Assembly: GCA_031266495.1 (NCBI GenBank)
Contig: JAISAX010000538.1
Coordinates: forward strand, 1 to 7,534
DNA from: Opitutaceae bacterium
Lineage (GTDB): Bacteria > Verrucomicrobiota > Verrucomicrobiae > Opitutales > Opitutaceae
Reading direction: 5' to 3'
DNA: 7,534 bases
Shown piece by piece: positions 5,310 to 7,534 of the stretch (position 1 is the stretch's first letter; every line of letters starts with the position of its first letter). A program made the translations under genes and the position numbers. The notes below the pieces were generated by a model, which was not told where the DNA came from, searched no databases, and worked only from the letters and a program-made list of their open reading frames with translations.

Positions 5310-6365
5310 ATGAACTCGCGCGTTACCATCCGCCATATTGCCGACGACGTTGGCATGCATTTCACGACCGTGGCCCTTGCGCTGCGCAATAGCTCAAAAA
5401 TACGGCAGGCGACGCGCGAGAAAATCCAGGCGTCGGCGGCGCGCCTTGGTTACCGTCCCGATCCGGCCCTCACCGCGCTCAATGCCTATCGCAAAACGGT
5501 CCGCCCGCCGCATTACCAGGCCACTCTCGCATGGCTCAACAACTGGCCTTGCCGCAATGATCTGCTGGCCAACGACACGTTCAGGGAATACTTCGAGGGC
5601 GCGAGCGCACGTGCCCAGGAACTGGGCTACCGGCTGGAGACGTTCTGGCTTCACGAGAAGGAGCTTCCGCTGCCGAAGCTCGGTCGTGTGCTCGGAAATC
5701 GCGGCATCCGGGGTTTGTTGCTGGCCCCGCAACCACACTCCGGGTTGACCATCGATTTTGATTTCGCCGGGTTCTCCGTCGTGTCGTTTGGATACAGTTT
5801 GTGTTCGCCCGCCCTGCATGTCGTCACCAGCCACAATTTCCGCAACATGTGGCTGATGCTCTCCCACCTCGAAGCGCTCGGCTACCGCCGTCCGGGACTG
5901 CGCATCGACAAGGGGTGGGACAAAAAAGTGGGCTTCGCCTATTGGGGGTGCGCAAGGGCGTATCAAGACGAGTGCGGGCGTTCGCTGAAAATCATCCGGA
6001 TGGAGGCGTCCGATCACTTGCTCGCCGACATCAAAAAATTCCGTCCGGACGTGATCGTTTCCCACACCGCGATTTACGAGAAGCTGAAAGGGCTGGGCGT
6101 GAAGATTCCCGAAACCGTCGCCTTCGCCAACCTCGACACCAGGCGCGGCGGCGACGTGGCGGGCATCTGCCAGAGCAGCCTGCTCATCGGGCGCAAGGCC
6201 GTGGACATACTCGTCGGCATGTTGCACAGCGGAGAAACAGGTGTGCCCGAAATGCCACTACATCTCCTGGTGGACAGCACCTGGCAGCCCGGCTCTTCGT
6301 TGCCGGATCGTAACATGCCGGACCGGAACAGGACCAGAACTGCCCGGACGGGCGACGCCGCCTGA
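5310..6365 (+). CDS. LacI-family transcriptional regulator 2
   Basis: The 351-residue protein has the LacI/GalR plan. The N-terminal HTH is VTIRHIADDVGMHFTTVALALRN (about residues 5-27), then a hinge ending LGYRPDP. The effector-binding domain follows (LGYRLETFWLHEK; NRGIRGLLLAP; FAGFSVVSFGYS; FRPDVIVSHTAIYEKLKGLGVKIPETVAFANLD; LIGRKAVDILVGML). The ATG at 5310 is chosen because GAGG lies 8 bases upstream and the HTH starts at once; the frame also extends up to a TTG at 5262. It resembles the regulator at 975-2063 along its whole length, so the two are paralogues, but the recognition helices differ (MHFTTVALA against VTRMTVSLA), implying different operators. The element at 5272-5287 just upstream recurs after its 3' end before the LamG gene, making this protein the best candidate to bind both. 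The ligand is unknown. Confidence 0.93.
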   Translation: MNSRVTIRHIADDVGMHFTTVALALRNSSKIRQATREKIQASAARLGYRPDPALTALNAYRKTVRPPHYQATLAWLNNWPCRNDLLANDTFREYFEGASARAQELGYRLETFWLHEKELPLPKLGRVLGNRGIRGLLLAPQPHSGLTIDFDFAGFSVVSFGYSLCSPALHVVTSHNFRNMWLMLSHLEALGYRRPGLRIDKGWDKKVGFAYWGCARAYQDECGRSLKIIRMEASDHLLADIKKFRPDVIVSHTAIYEKLKGLGVKIPETVAFANLDTRRGGDVAGICQSSLLIGRKAVDILVGMLHSGETGVPEMPLHLLVDSTWQPGSSLPDRNMPDRNRTRTARTGDAA

Positions 6366-6378
6366 GCGACGCACGCGC

Positions 6379-6400
6379 GTGTGTGTGTAGGGGGGGGGGG
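6379..6400 (+). repeat. GT dinucleotide run followed by an 11-base G tract
   Basis: Alternating GT from 6379 runs into TAG and then G11 (6390-6400), 25 bases past the lacI-2 stop and 26 bases before the shared promoter element of the LamG gene. Both halves are prone to slippage. If real, length change here would alter the spacing of any site upstream of the LamG promoter. Confidence 0.7.
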
Positions 6401-6425
6401 AGGACAACGAAAAATAAAAGGAGGA

Positions 6426-6456
6426 ATTCTACAGTTAGAAAGTTGCCGGTATTGTT
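6426..6456 (+). promoter_or_regulatory. Promoter/operator element of the LamG/PEP-CTERM gene
   Basis: ATTCTACAGTTAGAAA (6426-6441) is an exact copy of the element upstream of the prepilin gene, in the same orientation to its gene and again 46 bases before the ATG (6488). TATTGT (6450-6455) would serve as the -10 with TCTACA (6428-6433) as a -35, spacer 16. The palindromic arms TTCTA and TAGAA overlap that -35, where a repressor would act. The purine-rich AAAGGAGG just before it (6417-6424) is not near a start codon and is not taken as a ribosome site. Confidence 0.6.
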
Positions 6457-6487
6457 CACTTCCGCCGGGCGGGCACATAAGGGCGGC

Positions 6488-7447
6488 ATGTCTTCTCCAA
6501 TCGCAAATCTGGTGTCGAAAATTCCAACTACAATGAAACCTTCCTGTTCTTCTGCCCGCGTCTTCTGTATCCTGATGGTCATTGCCATTGTCACGGGACT
6601 GGCTGGCGTGCCAACGCAAAGCTCCGCCAGCGTCCTCGGTTACTGGCGTTTTGAAAACGAAACGAATCTTTACCTTGATTCCAGTGGCAACGGCGTGAAC
6701 CTGAACAGCACAGGCTCCGTCGTCACCTCGCTCCTCTTGCCGGAAACCGGGGCCGGTTCGCATTTCGGTCCGTCGGTTCCGAACACGGGAGACCCGAATC
6801 TTCGCGGAGCCAATTTTGGCAACCAGGCGGGACTGCTGCGGCGCACCACCACAAGCAGTATCCTGAAACTGACTACGGCATTCACCGTCGAGGCCTTCGT
6901 CAACATCACGGCAACCGAAGCGACGGGCAACCGCTACATCGCCTCGCGCTGGAATTATATTGGTAGCAACCAGACATACGAACGCAGCTGGAGCCTCGGG
7001 GTGGACAGCGCGGGCGTGTTGATCGGGATCGTCAGCACCAACGGGACGGCTGCCACCACTTTCACCTCCACGCTCACGCTTGCCGCGGGAGTGGATTATT
7101 ACGTGGGGTTTTCCTTTGACCTGAACAACCAGGCATCGGGAGTGACTTTTTATCTGCAAGATCTCGACGGCGGCGAATTGCAGACAAAAAGCCTCGCGCA
7201 CAGTCTCGGCGCCTTTTACGGCACGCCGAATGCGTCGTTCACCATCGGAGCGTTGCAGGGCACAAGCGTCTCGAACATGGAGGGCGGCTGGTCGGGCCTG
7301 ATTGATGAAGTCAGGCTTTCGGATACGGTGCTGCCCACGTCGCAGTTGCTTGTCGCGCCGGTCCCGGAACCCGCCCGTGCCGGGTTGCTTGTCGCCGGCC
7401 TTTGTTGCGTGGCCGCGCTTTCCCTCCGCCGCCGCTTCCTCCGCTAA
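6488..7447 (+). CDS. LamG-domain protein with PEP-CTERM sorting signal
   Basis: The 319-residue protein starts with a signal peptide: basic residues, hydrophobic core VFCILMVIAIVTGLAGV (about residues 25-41), probable cleavage near SSA-SV (47-48). A LamG/concanavalin-like domain fills about 50-285 (VLGYWRFENETNLYLDSSGNG; AFTVEAFVNI; YYVGFSFDLNN; MEGGWSGLIDEVRLSDTVLP). The tail is a PEP-CTERM signal: VPEP (292-295), a hydrophobic segment (299-313), then RRR (314-316). Such proteins are exported and processed by an exosortase for attachment at the outer surface; the LamG fold often binds carbohydrate. No exosortase is in the window. The ATG at 6488 follows AAGGG and stands exactly 46 bases from the promoter element. 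An ATG at 6533 (MKPSC) would give a more ordinary signal peptide but has no ribosome site. It follows lacI-2 by 122 bases and probably has its own promoter. Confidence 0.88.
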   Translation: MSSPIANLVSKIPTTMKPSCSSARVFCILMVIAIVTGLAGVPTQSSASVLGYWRFENETNLYLDSSGNGVNLNSTGSVVTSLLLPETGAGSHFGPSVPNTGDPNLRGANFGNQAGLLRRTTTSSILKLTTAFTVEAFVNITATEATGNRYIASRWNYIGSNQTYERSWSLGVDSAGVLIGIVSTNGTAATTFTSTLTLAAGVDYYVGFSFDLNNQASGVTFYLQDLDGGELQTKSLAHSLGAFYGTPNASFTIGALQGTSVSNMEGGWSGLIDEVRLSDTVLPTSQLLVAPVPEPARAGLLVAGLCCVAALSLRRRFLR

Positions 7448-7534
7448 CCTGCCCCCCCCGGTGCGGGGGGCGCCCGCCCCCCCCCCGCCGCCCCCCGCGC
7501 CGGGGGCGCCCCGCGAGCCGGCCGCGGCGCACCA
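7448..7534. other. G/C-only right contig end
   Basis: Past the LamG stop the sequence is almost pure G and C, including GCCCCCC (7451-7457) facing GGGGGGC (7465-7471) and a 10-base C run (7477-7486). The small hairpin lacks a T tract. As at the left edge I read this as poor-quality contig end, so the true terminator and downstream neighbour are not visible. Confidence 0.55.

Noticed and set aside
5394..6227. A 277-codon minus-strand open frame opposite LacI-2
   Set aside because: It is a shadow of the LacI-type gene, whose HTH and effector-domain motifs are clear on the plus strand.
6074..7201. A 375-codon minus-strand open frame spanning the ends of lacI-2 and the LamG gene
   Set aside because: It crosses two well-supported genes in antisense, runs through a G11 tract and has low-complexity Pro/His content.
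7451..7471. G/C hairpin after the LamG gene as an intrinsic terminator
   Set aside because: The stem is only seven G-C pairs within degenerate G/C sequence, and there is no T tract.

Overview
The window looks like one short contig from a Verrucomicrobium, most likely of the Opitutaceae type. No marker gene fixes this. The inference rests on high GC, two paralogous LacI-type regulators, a XylR-type regulator of the kind common in that group, a prepilin-type FTLIELL protein with a C-terminal H-X9-D motif, and a LamG protein with a PEP-CTERM tail. Both ends (about 1-120 and 7448-7534) dissolve into G/C homopolymers, as degraded contig ends do, and similar tracts recur inside.

Layout, left to right. 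A truncated AAA_14-type ATPase runs off the left edge on the minus strand (1-596). After a 378-base gap without a convincing gene comes LacI-type regulator 1 (+, 975-2063). It converges with a XylR-type LacI-fold/AraC regulator (-, 2109-3419, true start probably near 3287). A tract-rich gap follows, with a possible fragment of an exported protein's N-terminus. Then comes the wreck of an OLD-like ATPase/TOPRIM gene (-, 3711-4081) with its middle deleted. A cluster of strong palindromes (4225-4341) separates it from a prepilin-type gene (-, 4398-5225). That gene is divergent from LacI-type regulator 2 (+, 5310-6365), which is followed by the LamG/PEP-CTERM gene (+, 6488-7447).

The most coherent unit is the right half. 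The prepilin-type gene and the LamG/PEP-CTERM gene point away from each other on either side of lacI-2. Each carries the same 16-base palindromic element in the same orientation relative to the gene, exactly 46 bases before its ATG, with ATTGTT at the same offset downstream. I infer a small regulon in which LacI-2 co-controls two surface or envelope proteins and, through the shared divergent region, perhaps itself. The prepilin leader also holds an exact 38-codon insertion bounded by inverted arrays of a seven-base repeat.

The rest reads as regulators without their catabolic genes plus decayed genes. No transporter, glycoside hydrolase, exosortase, RNA gene, CRISPR array or intact transposase is visible.
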